Shown here in pieces: positions 11,881 to 23,193 of a DNA stretch of 64,000 bases. Within the stretch, counting starts at the first letter, position 1; each line of letters opens with the position of its first letter. Under the pieces are notes generated by a model. The model did not search any database. It saw only the letters and a list, made by a program, of their open reading frames with translations, and was not told the DNA's origin. Source of the DNA: Dastarcus helophoroides (Eukaryota; Arthropoda; Insecta; Coleoptera; Bothrideridae). The stretch covers positions 16,765,539-16,829,538 of the forward strand of contig CM053330.1 in assembly GCA_028583605.1 (NCBI GenBank), given 5' to 3'. Made by a program: the position numbers and the translations under genes.

Positions 11881-12992
11881 TGTGTTGGTTGAGTATATGC
11901 ATATTTTCTCTTCACTGTATCATGCAAAGGGTGGATAATAAACGCTCCACTTTATCGCTTAATGTATAGGCCGATAGACAGATAAAATTTAATTTTAATA
12001 CTTAAGAAACTCTATAATAGACAAGACTTATTTATCCTATTATAATTATTATTTTGAATTTGAAAACCATGTTCCATTTATGTTAATATTACACAAGAGC
12101 AAAAAAGTTTTGGAATCAATACTTTAACTTAAAAATGTTTCAGGTCGAAATTTTAAGTTTAATATTAAATATTAAATATTAATAATTTTGCTTAAAAACT
12201 CCAAATGCGGGACTTTTTTAGAAACCATTATTAATTTTCTGGAGATATAGATTCTTATTTATCAATTTTGTCTTCTTTCTTGAACTTCGAGTTTAAAATC
12301 GAAATGAAAGAATTGAAAATTTTAACTTTATTAAAATTTACAATATAGATATTTTCTTAGAAAAGTTCAAAATATTTAGCTAAATTTAAAATTTTGTTAA
12401 TTAAGTCGAAATTATCTGACATTATTATTAATGGATTCGTTTTATTTTTCTAAAGTTTTGCTTGTTTTGATATTTGAACCTTTTCATAAATTTTGACTTT
12501 TTTTCTCCAAATCTGAACTCATTGCATTACTCGATATTTTGAAATAAGACTCGAAATTAAAGGAAAAGTTATTTAAAAATTCCAAAAATATTTCTAACGA
12601 GCCTCGGGACTTCTAGAAGGCATCAGGCTTATAGGCAGTTGCTTTGCTAACATTGTCTATGTGGATAATTTGGTACTTAATAATCGGATTCAATGATTTC
12701 AAAATAGAAAATAAATAACATTTTTTCTAATTTTTTAGTTGATATTGTGGAGAATGTGAGGTGCAGTAAAACAGCGGTCACTAAACTTACAAAAACAGAG
12801 TTCATATTTTGAATGTATGTCTTATCACTGAGATTTAAAGAAAAAGTAGAAATTTCAAGAGGAACTGCCCGTTTAAGGAAATAAATTTAGAAAATTGGAA
12901 AAAAAATAGATCTGTAAAAAACTGTTCTCTCTCAAAATTAACTTAGATTTTATAAAAACCTACTTCCGAAATTCTGAGAAAGAAAATAGACT
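11881..12992. repeat. AT-rich sequence, mixed orientation
   Basis: After a short less repetitive stretch (11881-12060) the sequence returns to degenerate AAATTT/TCGAAA motifs, T-rich around 12420-12520 (TTGACTTTTTTTCTCC) and A-rich around 12840-12980. No gene seen. Confidence 0.4.
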
Positions 12993-13065
12993 TTGGTGGA
13001 ACGGACTGGTCTTTGGTGTTTTTTAATCTTTCTTGGTTTCAGGGGACAAGTTCTGTATTCCAATT
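12993..13065. mobile_element. palindromic fold-back MITE, copy B (middle deleted)
   Basis: The outer left end TGGTGGAACGGACTGGTC is joined directly to TTTTTTAATCTTTCTTGGTT and the right arm AGGGGACAAGTTCTGTATTC. The whole central palindrome is missing. This copy supplies the left outer terminus that copy A lacks. Confidence 0.75.
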
Positions 13066-13589
13066 TTTTTTTTAAATAGACATATTAAAACAATAGATAT
13101 AGAAAATGTAAACTCCATATCCTAGAAACTCCTATGACTTCGATATACCGTGAAGATAGAAATTAAAATTATTAAAAGAAAAATGTAAATTTTAAGTCAC
13201 GACTGAATTAAAAAAAAAGAATTGAAAAATCTATTCTTAAATTACGCGAAAAAAGTTCGACATTGCAAGACTAAGGTCAAAACCTACGTAACCGAAAATA
13301 ATAAAAATCTTCGAAAAATGGCTATTTTTGTAAGTTTGGCTGCTAAAAGCGCCCACTTTTCTGCCCTAGTACCCGAATCGGCAATGACAGGCATAAAAGC
13401 CTGCAACTTTCGATTTCATTGCGGAGTTCTTAGAGCGGCTGTAAAGCTGATCTAGAAATCTCGTAAGCAGGAGAAAAATCTGCACCCCCTAGGGAGGGGT
13501 CACCTTGATTTTTGTAGTGACTAACTCTCTGAGGATGACATAGATTAAACTGCATCAATGTAAGGGGGCTTCTTCAGTTTTTATAAGGC
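13066..13589 (+). other. possible 5' region of the adjacent retrotransposon
   Basis: A 77-codon open frame at 13222-13455 has no motif I can assign. GC content rises from about 13320 onward, matching the retrotransposon that follows rather than the AT-rich DNA before it, so this may be its 5' untranslated or first-ORF remnant. That is inference from composition and adjacency. Confidence 0.3.
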
Positions 13590-16340
13590 AGCCCTCACTG
13601 ATGCAAACACGTTTATCACTAATTCAAGAGTTTGGGCTCTTGAATAATAAAATAAAAGGTTTGAGAGGGCAAGGTATTTTATACCATGCCAACACAAACG
13701 AAAAAGTGAGGACTTTCATCATAGTCAAAGGGCTGAACGGAGTCATTATGTCCCAACTCAATAGTGGGAATCTATGTGTCCTACAACTGAGTCTAAAACT
13801 GAATAACAATTTTTTAAAAGTCCTAATGGCGTCAGTATAATGCCTTACGAAACCAAGGAACCAGCATCATCTGACATTAGGAGGCTGATTAAATACTCTG
13901 AGGATAGAAAGCTTAAATTTCTCCTGGGATGCGATGCGAACGCGCACCACGTAGTGTGGGGTGTTCTGACGTCAACCAAAGAGGGGAAAATCCTCATAAA
14001 TTCCTCTTAGGTACAATACTCATTATACTCAATCGGGGTAATGAGCCTACATTCCTGGACTGTGGAAGACAAGAAGTTACGGACACAACCCTCGCGACAG
14101 GGGAGATTGCTGATACGGTCCAGAGCCGAAGGGTCTCAGGTGAGCCTTCTGGATCAGACCACAGGCAGATTCAGATCATACTCTGTCACGAAAGGATTAC
14201 AGAACAAAGTCAAAATCCTCGACTTACAAACTGGAATGGGTATAGGGCTGCCCTAGAGTATAGGTTGCGGCGGGTCACTTCCAGATTACAAAGAAGCAAC
14301 TAGAAACATCTGCTAGAGAAATCCAGCAAAATCTTAAGGACACCTTTGAAAAAAACTGCATTGTCAGGAACAGAAACCAGAAGTCAAAAGTTGACTAGTG
14401 AACTAAAGCCCTAGATGAACTCAGGACTAAGGTCTGGAAGGCCTTCAATAAGGTAAGAAACAGCAGGGCGGAAAACGAATAGGTCATCTTCAGGAACCTG
14501 CAGAAAGAATATAGCAAGGCTATAAACGCTGATATAAATATAAAAAGTTAGAAAGAGTACCGCCAGAGAATAGAAAACCTTAACGAGGCTTCTGGACTGA
14601 CCAGGATCCCATCCACAAATAAACCATTTTAACCAAGCCGTGTAGAAACCCCACGCGACAATATACACACAATAACGGATACATTGAAGCTTTTACTGGG
14701 AACACACTTCTCGCGCTTCAAAGAGATGCCTCCATCAGATCACATTGAGGGAAGAAAATCGACCTAGGGACAGGAAGCTAGACTTGGATAATAATACTCC
14801 CTCAGGGGTCGAATGGGCAATAAAGACTTTTGAACCCTATAAAGCACCAGTGCCAGACGGAATTTTCCCTGTCGTATTACCGAAGGGACTAGATATTGTA
14901 CTGGTTCCTCTTACACGAGTCCTTACAGCTAGTATTGCTCAGGGGCACATATCAAATGCCTGGAATAAGACTGAACACTATACTAAAGCCGGCAAGAAAA
15001 AATTACAATTAGGCCAAATATTTCTGTCCAAATGGCCTAACGTACTTTATATTAAAGGTACTGGGAAGGCTAATAGACAGATATATAAAAACCGTACAAC
15101 TACCTCTACGCCCATTGGCTATCCCAATATGCCTATCAGGTGGGAAAGTCCATAGAAACGGCCTTACACCACTTGGTAAACGGAGTGGAGCAGCAGTTAC
15201 TGGTAAAAAACTATGCAATAGGGACTTTTTTGACATCGCGGAGGTTTTCGATAGCACCGCGTATGAAGTCATTAAGAAAGCTATAACCACTCGGGGGATA
15301 TCGCCAACCCTGATAAGGCACAAAACATGCTAACATCCAGAGAAATCTCAGTTAGGCATGAGAATTAAACCATTCAAGGTGTCCCTGCTAGGGGATGTCC
15401 GCAGGGTGGAGTTATTTCTCCTCTCTTGTGGACCTAGTGGTAGACGATCTTTTGGTCAGACTTAAAGAAGCAGGCTTCCGAGTCTACGGCCACGCCGATG
15501 ACGTGGCAATAGTGACCGGAGGCAAATTCTTAAATACGCTCAGAGAACTGGCTCACAATTTACTGATAATTGTTGAATTCTGGTGTGAGGAAACGGTTCT
15601 GAAGGTAATCCCGTCAAAAACTGTAGCCCTAATAATCACTAAGAAATAGAAACCAACTTCCGTAGATCCACTGTATCTATTGGGGGCAGGCGATAACGTA
15701 CTCTACCTTGGTAAAATATCTTGAAGTGTACCTAGATACTTAACTAAAATGGAATTTACACCTGGAAACCCAAATGAATAAACTACTACTTACTCTGTGG
15801 GCGTGTAAGAAAGCCATGGGCAAAACCTGGGGCTTAAAACCAGGCGTAGCGCTATCGCTCCATAAAACGGTATTGTTACCGCGTTTAACTTTTGCTGCTG
15901 TGGTATAATGGCGTAAGATAGAAACAGAACAGGCAAAAAACCTGTTATAGGCACCTACCGGTGGAGGAACATAACCACCTGCAGGCAAGCAAGTCTGTTG
16001 ATGGATAAACCCTTGCAATCAAAGGTCTGCTTACTGTCCTCGCGAACTTTAAAGGACACCTGGTTAAACTCAACCTAGCAGAAAGCGACAGATTTCCACT
16101 GTGTTGGATTGAAAATAAAACAAGTTTACACATTGTGTGTGCTTGTCCAAACCTTGCCAGATACAGATCTGATTGGCAAAGAAACATTAAGACCACAAGA
16201 TCTGGAAGAAATGAGTGTAGATCAGATCTTGAGCCTGGCTGTAAAGACTACGATATATAATGCTGACTGAAACTCGAACAAACCTGTGGAAGTTACAAAG
16301 GATATGAAGGGCTCACAAAAGGAAAAAGAAAGCCCGAAAT
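13590..16340 (+). pseudogene. degenerate non-LTR retrotransposon (endonuclease, reverse transcriptase, C-terminal zinc-binding region), R1/Jockey-like
   Basis: The endonuclease reads GLLNNKIKGLRGQGILYHAN (13630), TFIIVKGLNGVIMSQLNSG (13712), LKFLLGCDANAHHVVWG (13914) and GSDHRQIQII (14152), with a frameshift near 13966. Linker pieces follow to 14740. The reverse transcriptase gives FEPYKAPVPDGIFPVVLPKG (14831), the palm motif FFDIAEVFDSTAYEVIKKAI (15226), GCPQGGVISPLLW (15391) and the catalytic box VYGHADDVAIV (15482), where the usual YADD has become HADD. The C-terminal part reads HLVKLNLAESDRF (16060) and a cysteine-histidine cluster, SLHIVCACPNLARY (16130). Numerous stops and frameshifts mean it is inactive. 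Unlike the copy at 5860, its domain order is nearly complete. The end is approximate; no polyA tail was clear. Confidence 0.88.
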
Positions 16341-16804
16341 TTTATTAAAAACATTTCCAATTTTTGAGTAACAATTTATATAATGTAAGTGAGCACTAAG
16401 AAAGGATTTTTGAAAAATCATCTCCTCAGGATGTTTAATGTGAGATGATTTTCAACGGAAGTTAATTCATTTTTGAAATTATTATATTGAAATTAGCGTT
16501 CAGTCTTCTATTTATAAACAAAAGTGAAATGTATTGACATTTTGGAAATTCCTCTTTTAAGGGGGTAAAATAAGTCTCCAAAGTTTGTATAGGAGATGTT
16601 ACTTTAGTTAGAAAGGTGGTTTGAGAAAAGTAGGCTGAATATCACCGTTTACCAATTAAAAATCTCATTCTTACGACTAGTGAAATAGTGATTTATTTTT
16701 GACAAATACTAAGGTTTCATATAATAATAATTAAACGTAATACACAAAATCACGAATAAACAAACATATGGCAGTAGGCATTTAATGATGTGTTCTGTTT
16801 TCAG
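16341..16804 (+). other. intron sequence before the Beat exon
   Basis: No repeat recognised. It ends with a pyrimidine-rich stretch and acceptor, TGTTCTGTTTTCAG at 16791-16804, immediately before the exon. Confidence 0.6.
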
Positions 16805-17019
16805 GAGTACGCAACATTAAAGGGCTCAAGGGGATGCATTTGAACGTTCCTAGGGCCGTGAGAGTGGGCCATTCCGTCACCCTGGGGTGCGATTACGACC
16901 TGGAAGACGCTCCACTCTACTCAGTGCGGTGGTACAAGGATAACAACGAATTCTACAGATACGTGCCCAAGGAGGCGCCCCCCACTAGAGTATTTCCCCT
17001 AACCGGCCTACATGTAGAT
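16805..17019 (+). CDS. beat: Beaten path (Beat) family protein, internal exon: first half of the N-terminal immunoglobulin domain
   Basis: Insect Beat proteins are secreted or membrane-anchored Ig-domain proteins that bind Side-family receptors in axon guidance. The exon reads VRNIKGLKGMHLNVPRAV, then SVTLGCDYDLEDAPLYSVRW, then FYRYVPKEAPPTRVFPLTGL, ending HVD. The Cys of VTLGCDYDLE and the Trp of VRWYK are the first cysteine and core tryptophan of the fold. The partner cysteine is expected in the next exon, which is not in the window. It starts after the acceptor TTTTCAG with two bases of a split codon and ends before GTAAGT at 17020, in phase 0. The frame reads on to a stop at 17056, but this passes the donor and loses all similarity. 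GC content is far above the flanks. The paralog cannot be decided from one exon. It is the only host coding sequence I can support. Confidence 0.87.
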
Positions 17020-17999
17020 GTAAGTGAAGCTGTTGCTTTATTATCCTGCAACCCTTAACAAACTATCTCTAATTTAAATTTAGAATGCAGTAGGGTGTGT
17101 TATTTAGATTTAATAAATCTTTGAAACTCATTACTATAAATTTAGAACGGTACGTGCTTTATATCAGATTTAATTATTACGAAGAATATTGTTACTTTTC
17201 TAGAGCGATTACTGTCTAATTTTTTGAAGCTATTTGCTGAACTTCGGCTCTTAAGCTTGTAAAATTAATGTGTTATTTGTAAAAGAAATATGGCAATAAA
17301 TTATAAATGTAATACTGGCTGTATTTTTACATTTTGTTATTTGCTAAGGCAGCTTTGAAAGCATTTTCGTCTCTTGACATTGATTTTCGCTTGTGAAATA
17401 TCTTTTTTATAACCCTCCAAAGAGCCCCCATGAACAACACAAATGAGGCGTCGTTAGATGATCCTAATTTACATGTAATAAAAGTGTGGATTCGAGTTAT
17501 TTATCAAAGATTCAAAGAAGCGCCTTCTTTCCTTCCTTTGTTTTTCGACGTCTGCTAAATCACATCAGAGTTGATCCTCGCCATTCTAATTTCCTTTTTC
17601 GATTTATGTCAATCAGAGGGGCATTATGGAAGAATTATTTAGATCTTTCAGAGTGTGCCATTTTTTACATTATGTAGAGTAATAAAAATGTTATAAGGTA
17701 TAGCGATTTATAATGGAAATCCTACTTTTAATTGTATTCTTCTTTTATTCTTATAAAAATTATATTTTATCGCAGGACTAACAAATTTGCTAGTAAAATT
17801 TTTACAATTTAAACTACTTTTCGCAACAAATATAACAAATAAAGGAAAGTCCACGAGAACTTAAGTTATAACTTGCGAAAAAGTAAGGGTAAAAGAAATC
17901 AATTATTTGAAGAAAAACAAAACCAAGTTCAGAACATAATTATTTACCCTATGACAGAACTATTGATTCGTAACTGAAACAGATAAATAAAATAATCAT
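17020..17999 (+). other. intron after the Beat exon, no repeat recognised
   Basis: Begins with the donor GTAAGT at 17020-17025. AT-rich unique-looking sequence follows; a 63-codon open frame at 17486 shows no motif. Nothing else supported. Confidence 0.5.
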
Positions 18000-19973
18000 A
18001 TCAAAATTAAATACCACAAATAAATATTCGAATTCGGCATCATTCCTAGTTAAACTTTTTTCAAAAATTTTATTAGCTTCTATCCAAAACTTCGAATTTA
18101 ATTCTAACATTTATTAAAAAAATTCTCAAATTTGGAATTATCAGCTTAAGCTCCGTATTTGGAGAAAAATAAACTCAAATTTCAAGAGAAGCTAAAAAGT
18201 TGGAAAAAAGAAATTCGAAAAAAGAATTTCAAGAATACAGAGCTTGAAATTTATTTTTTCTGGATTTTGGACTCGAATTGGTGGGAAATATTTTGTTTAT
18301 TAATTTTATTTAACATTTTTCCAAACCATTTGACATTTATAGCAAAACCTGGAATTTATGTAATTTTACATTTTCTTTTTATATTAATTTTAAACCTCTA
18401 ATTTAAATAAAATATGTTTTTGAATAAATTTAATGTTTCCTTCAAAGTTTTCACTTTGACTCGAAATTTCGATTTAACCCAAGTTCGATTTTTTAGGAGT
18501 TTCTAGATTGGGCTTCAAATTTTGCATTCAAAGTTATTCTTTTTATAAATTTCAAGTTTTAGACAATTTGTCGACTTTTGCCTTGCAATTCTGAGTTTAA
18601 ATTTTTAAAGTCGAAATTTAGAGAATTTTGTTTAATAAATTCTAGATATTTTGTTCGAATTTGAATACTTCTTTTTTCAAATTTTTCAGCTTAAATTTGA
18701 AATGATCACTTTTTGCGATTTTTTGAATTGCCAAAACCTGGAAAAATGGCTGAAATTCCAAATTTAAAATTGAAATTGCATCCCTAAAAATAATTTCGAG
18801 TTTATCAGAAGTTTTCAACTTAACTACCACATTTTGAGTAAATCGCTAAGTAGGATTTGGCTCTCGGATTTAAATGTCCTGTTAAGGGGGGTTAGGAGAA
18901 CAGAGACGGAAGGGGTTTCGGGGGGAAATCGAGTAAAAAGTTCGGTTTACGTCGTTCAAATCCACAATCTTTCATATTGTCACTTTACTGATATATGATA
19001 CTGTGTAACTCGATCCATTTGGATACCTTAAGGAAATGTGCATGTTGCTGATAGCAGTTGGTTTAGTATTCATATTTGTTTGTAAACTTGCAAGTGGAGA
19101 TTTTGACCTGTTTCTGAAATTAGTATTTTTTTGTCGATTAAAACAGAATTGACAAATATTTTTTGAAAATTTCAACTTTTTCTTTTTTTTTTTTGATATT
19201 TGGATTGTTGCAATTTTAACAAAAAAAACGAAAGTTTCCCGAAAAATGTTTTCTTCGAAAATTTTTTATTTATTTATCGAAATTTGACTTTTTTCCAATT
19301 CGACTTCAGGGCCGTGCGGTAGATTTTTTTAGTATGATGTAACTCATAAATATCGATTTTACCTCAAAATTTCGTTATTTTTAATTTTGTATTTAGGTAT
19401 TTAACTTTCATTTTTCTATTCTTAATTTTCCTGAAAGGGCCTATTTTTTTCTTCTATTTGTGAAATTGAGTCTTAATTGTCCATTTTTTTTGCTATATGG
19501 GCCCTTTTTTTAAATTCCGAGAAGATTCTTTGAACATTCTCGACTTTGTATCTACTAATTTCCATTTTATGCAAATCTTGAATTATTTTAACAAAATCAC
19601 AAGTTTAAATTCGAAATTTTGTCCGTAAAGAATTGTAGACTTTTTTCAGAACTCATAATTCTAATTTTGTTATTCCAGAGTTACAAAAAAAAAGTATTTA
19701 TTTTTTAATTAAATACGGAATTTGAGAATAAGGTGAAACCTTAAGATTTAATTTTGGGGATTAAACTTGAAAATTGGAAAAAGGTGAAATATCAAGATTT
19801 ATAAAATAATTCAAAAACTATCATATTTTTAAAATTGGAAACTTTTTCGAAATCTAGTTCAAAATTTTCACTTGAAATTACTATTTTTTTCTTAATTTTA
19901 GTTAGGCATTACTATTGAAATTTTGTTATTTAAGTCGAAATTTCAGTAAACAACTTTAATATTTTAAGACCTA
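18000..19973 (-). repeat. AT-rich degenerate repeat block (mostly T-rich on the + strand)
   Basis: Runs such as CGAAATTTGACTTTTTTCC (19279) and TTTTTCGAAATCTAG recur with variable spacing. The block is interrupted at 18840-19090 by less repetitive sequence. A mariner inserted at its right side (19974). Confidence 0.55.
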
Positions 19974-20652
19974 CTACCTTGATCAAAAAGTTCCCGGAAT
20001 AACCACCGTGTAGCGCTCCCATCGTTTCGATTTGAGTTTTTGTTTGTTTTGTTAAGTTGGTACATCTATTGTTGATATTCCCTCCAAATCTTAGCGTCAT
20101 AGCTTGACATTTGCAAAAGTTACGTAGCCAAGAGTGCATCTATCTCTGTGTGTGTTGGCGATTTTTTAAAATTTTAGAAATTGATTTAAATTATTATTTG
20201 GGCGTTATGAGACGTTTGCGTGAAGCAATTTGCCGAAAGAGACCAGAATCGTGGGCAGAAAACTCATGAATTTTGCACCATGATAACGCAGCGTCGCACA
20301 GCGCCTTCATTATACGTAATTTTTTGACGAAAAATGCAACAAATACCATCCAACAGCCACCGAATTCACCTGATTTGGCTCCCTGTGACTTCTTTCTGTT
20401 CAATCGAATTAAAAAACCATTACGGGGAACGCGTTTCAGCAGCCGAGAGGAAGTAATGGAAAAATCGCAGGAAGCACTGATGGGCATACCGAAAACCGAA
20501 TATAAAAAATGTTTCGAGGATTGGATCAAGCGCTGGCATAAGTGTGTTGCAGTCGATGGGGATTACTTTGAAGGGGACAATATAGATTTAGATAAATAAA
20601 CTTGTATTTTTAATTTTCTGAATAAATTCCGGGAACTTTTTGATCAAGGTAG
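19974..20652 (+). mobile_element. mariner element, internally deleted, with perfect inverted repeats
   Basis: The element starts CTACCTTGATCAAAAAGTTC (19974) and ends with the exact reverse complement GAACTTTTTGATCAAGGTAG (20633-20652). The identity extends inward through the next bases CCGGAAT to about 27 bp. Both sides carry the TA dinucleotide expected of mariner target duplication (19972-19973 and 20653-20654). Length 679 bp is about half of a full mariner, because the N-terminal half of the transposase gene is gone. It is inserted inside AT-rich repeat. Confidence 0.93.
20207..20599 (+). pseudogene. mariner transposase, C-terminal half
   Basis: From ATG 20207 the reading is MRRLREAICRKRPESWAENS, a stop (TGA at 20267), then ILHHDNAASHSAFIIRNFL and the catalytic motif NSPDLAPCDFFLF, ending with YKKCFEDWIKRWHKCVAVDG and GDYFEGDN at 20599. 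HHDNA carries the second catalytic aspartate and SPDLAPCD the third of the mariner DD34D triad. The first aspartate and the helix-turn-helix domain are absent, removed with the 5' half of the gene. Otherwise the frame is clean with a single nonsense codon, so the deletion derivative is fairly young. It cannot make active enzyme. Confidence 0.92.
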
Positions 20653-20654
20653 TA

Positions 20655-20917
20655 TTCGACTATTCAACTTTAAGACCAACATTTTGTGAAAGAAGTGAAA
20701 ATTTCGAGTTTAAAATTACAAATTAAAATTTTAAAAAGATAGCCAAAATTTCTCAAAAAATTTGGAATTTAAAAAAAAAATAGAAACTATTTTTTAATTT
20801 CGACTTCAGAAACAAAATGTGGAGAATAAAGTCAATATTTTGAGACTAAAATCGAAATTCCAAGAAACAAGTTCAAAATGTTGAGATTTTGAAGTCGAGA
20901 ATTTAAGAAAAATTGGA
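20655..20917 (+). repeat. AT-rich degenerate repeat block (A-rich)
   Basis: Continuation of the AT-rich DNA on the far side of the mariner, now A-rich: AAATTTCGAGTTTAAAAT, AAATCGAAATTCCAAGAAAC. Confidence 0.5.
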
Positions 20918-21149
20918 TACAAAAATTGTCCCCTGAAACCAAGAAAGATTAAAAAACACAACAAAGGTTGCTCTAACGCGTTTCGATAGCTAAGTTATCA
21001 TCTTCAGTATCTCTCTGTAGATGATAGCTTGGCTGTCGAAACGGGTTAGAGCAACCTTTGTTGTGTTTTTTAATCTTCGTTGGTTTCAGGGGACAGTTTT
21101 TGTATTTCAATTTTTGAAGATAACCAAGGACCAGTCTGTTCCACCAAAA
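20918..21149. mobile_element. palindromic fold-back MITE, copy C
   Basis: Both halves of the palindrome are present: AGAAAGATTAAAAAACACAA (20942) against TTGTGTTTTTTAATCTTCGT (21059), and TTGCTCTAACGCGTTTCG (20969) against CGAAACGGGTTAGAGCAA (21037). The right outer end is GGACCAGTCTGTTCC (21128). The left outer 30 bp are missing. It lies inside AT-rich repeat. Confidence 0.88.
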
Positions 21150-22874
21150 TTGAGAAAAATTGTAAACTTCGACTAAAAGTCAAAATTTTATGTTATTTAA
21201 AGAGTTTGTTAAAATTTAGACTTTTAAAAACAAAATTTCGCAAAACGAGTGAAAATTCTAAACTTAAAAAAGAATATATTTAAATGAAATTCTGAAAAAA
21301 ATTCAAAAAGTTTTAATTGGAAATTTCAAATTATTTTCTTAAAACTTAGACTTTGAAATAAAATTTCTGGAAGAAGGGGTCGAAATTACAAGATTTCTAA
21401 AATTTCCATTTTACAAATGTCAATTTTTATTCATTTTTATTTTTATTAATTTATTTTCTTAATAATTTAGAATCCATATTTTCTTAAACTCGAATTTAGA
21501 ATCCGGAATTTGAGATTTAGGTCAAAATTCTGGAAAAAACTTTGAACAAAATTATGCCAGGAAATTTGAAAATTTTTCACGGAATTTTGAAATTAAAAAA
21601 GACGTTGCATGAATTTTTTTCCAAATAATTTTTTTTCGACTTTTTTACCTGAAATGTTAGTTTACTTTAAAATTTAAAAAATAAGTTTTTCTTTTGCTGT
21701 TATTATTTTGACTGGAAAGTAAAGGCTGAAAATTTAATTTTTTTTCTAGAATTGCAATTCCAAATAAAAAACACAATTTCAGTTTTAAATTGGAAATTTT
21801 GAAAAAATAGCCAACATTTTTAAAAAACTTTAACTCTTCTCTTTGGAATAGCACCTTGAATTATGAAAAAAAAAACGATTTTATATTTGAACTGAAATTT
21901 TTGAAAAAGAGCAAAATATTTAAAAAAAAAAGAGATTTATGTAAGGTAGTTCTCGAGTTCCCATTAGTCACAAAACTTTGATTGTAAATTGAAATATTCG
22001 ATATTCTTGTCGACGTTTTCCATGAAATTTCAAAATCTCTAGGAAAATTCGAATAGTTTAAACTTTACATTCAAAATTTCGAGAGAAAAGCTTGAAATTG
22101 GGCTGACGAATTGCAAACTTATAAAAAAATCCTTTGACACGTATTCCTTCTTTCAGTTCTCTGAGCTGGTAAAGTACATAGTTAGACTTAAATAGTGACT
22201 TAAAAATGTTTCCTTTTAGCCTTTTTGTTTCCTGTTAATTCCTTTAAAATTAACATATACTTTTCTACAAAGATGCGTGAGCACAGTCTTTTCTCGAAAT
22301 TAAGATTTTTTTCTGAAAATTCTTCTTTGTTGGCATTTCGGCTTTACTCTCAAATTCAAATTTTTTCGAAAAATTTCACTTTGAGACAACTTTTTTCTAA
22401 ATTTTCACAAAATATTTACCTTTTTTCTTTTAATTTGTGCCTTTTGGAATGTTGCCATTTTTTTAAACTTTGGTTTTCTAATAATTTCGACTTTTTCTCT
22501 AACAATTCGAATTTTCGAAAATGTTGACCTAGTCGGAATTATTCGTTTGTTCATCTTTTTAAAATGTCGAAATTGTCAAAAAAAGCAGAACTATTTAACG
22601 AAAGTCGAGATCTACAACAAAATAAAAACTTCCTGGAAAAGTTGAAATTTTGAAAAATTAGAAAGTTCCGAAAATAGTACTATTTTAGAAAAAGAGAAAA
22701 TTTTAAAATGGTTACAATTTTCTAATTAAGTCAAAATTTTGTTTTTTTTTAAATTAAAATTTCAAATAAGTGGAAATTTTAAAATGTCAAAGTCGAAATA
22801 ATTAAAAAAGTAGAAATTAAAAATGTCCAATTCTTCAAGAAAAGCTAGAGATTTTGAAAAAAAGTTGAAAATAT
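21150..22874. repeat. AT-rich degenerate repeat block, switching orientation
   Basis: A-rich from 21150 to about 22160, T-rich at 22270-22540 (TTTTTTCGAAAAATTTCAC), A-rich again to 22870 (AAAAAGTTGAAAATATTG). Open frames in it, up to 100 codons, are composed of F, K, N, S and L and are artefacts. Confidence 0.55.
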
Positions 22875-23193
22875 TGTAACAAAATGTAAATTGTAGAATT
22901 TAGTATGTAAGAAAATTTTCTAGAAAGATCTGATAAGCAAACAGCAGATAAACGTTCCAGAAATTTCGGCAAACGATAAGCCTTATCTGCCAAAAACTTC
23001 TAGAACCCAAACCAGAGATCTATATAAAGGGGGTTCGGTTAGCTTTCTCGGAGTCAATCAGAAATCAATGTAGTTAGTTGGTGAGTTAGTAGTTAGAAGT
23101 ACGTTAATTACTCAGTTGTAGTGTTCCGAATTTAGTTTGGAAATAAAGTGGTTATAATTCCGTAATAATCATTTGAACCGAAAGCTCCCAACA
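22875..23193 (+). mobile_element. solo LTR of a Ty3/gypsy-type retrotransposon, copy 1
   Basis: It begins TGTAACAAAATG and ends CTCCCAACA, and is flanked on both sides by ATAT (22871-22874 and 23194-23197), the target duplication. A TATA box (TATATAAA at 23021) and AAATAAAG near 23142 give a U3-R-U5 layout. No internal coding sequence adjoins it. Copies at 46137 and 50938 share CGGCAAACGATAA-type and TTGTAGTGTTCCGA-type segments. Confidence 0.85.

Noticed and set aside
17020..17058. Continuation of the Beat reading frame to a stop
   Set aside because: It passes a consensus donor GTAAGT and similarity to Beat ends exactly there, so it is intron.
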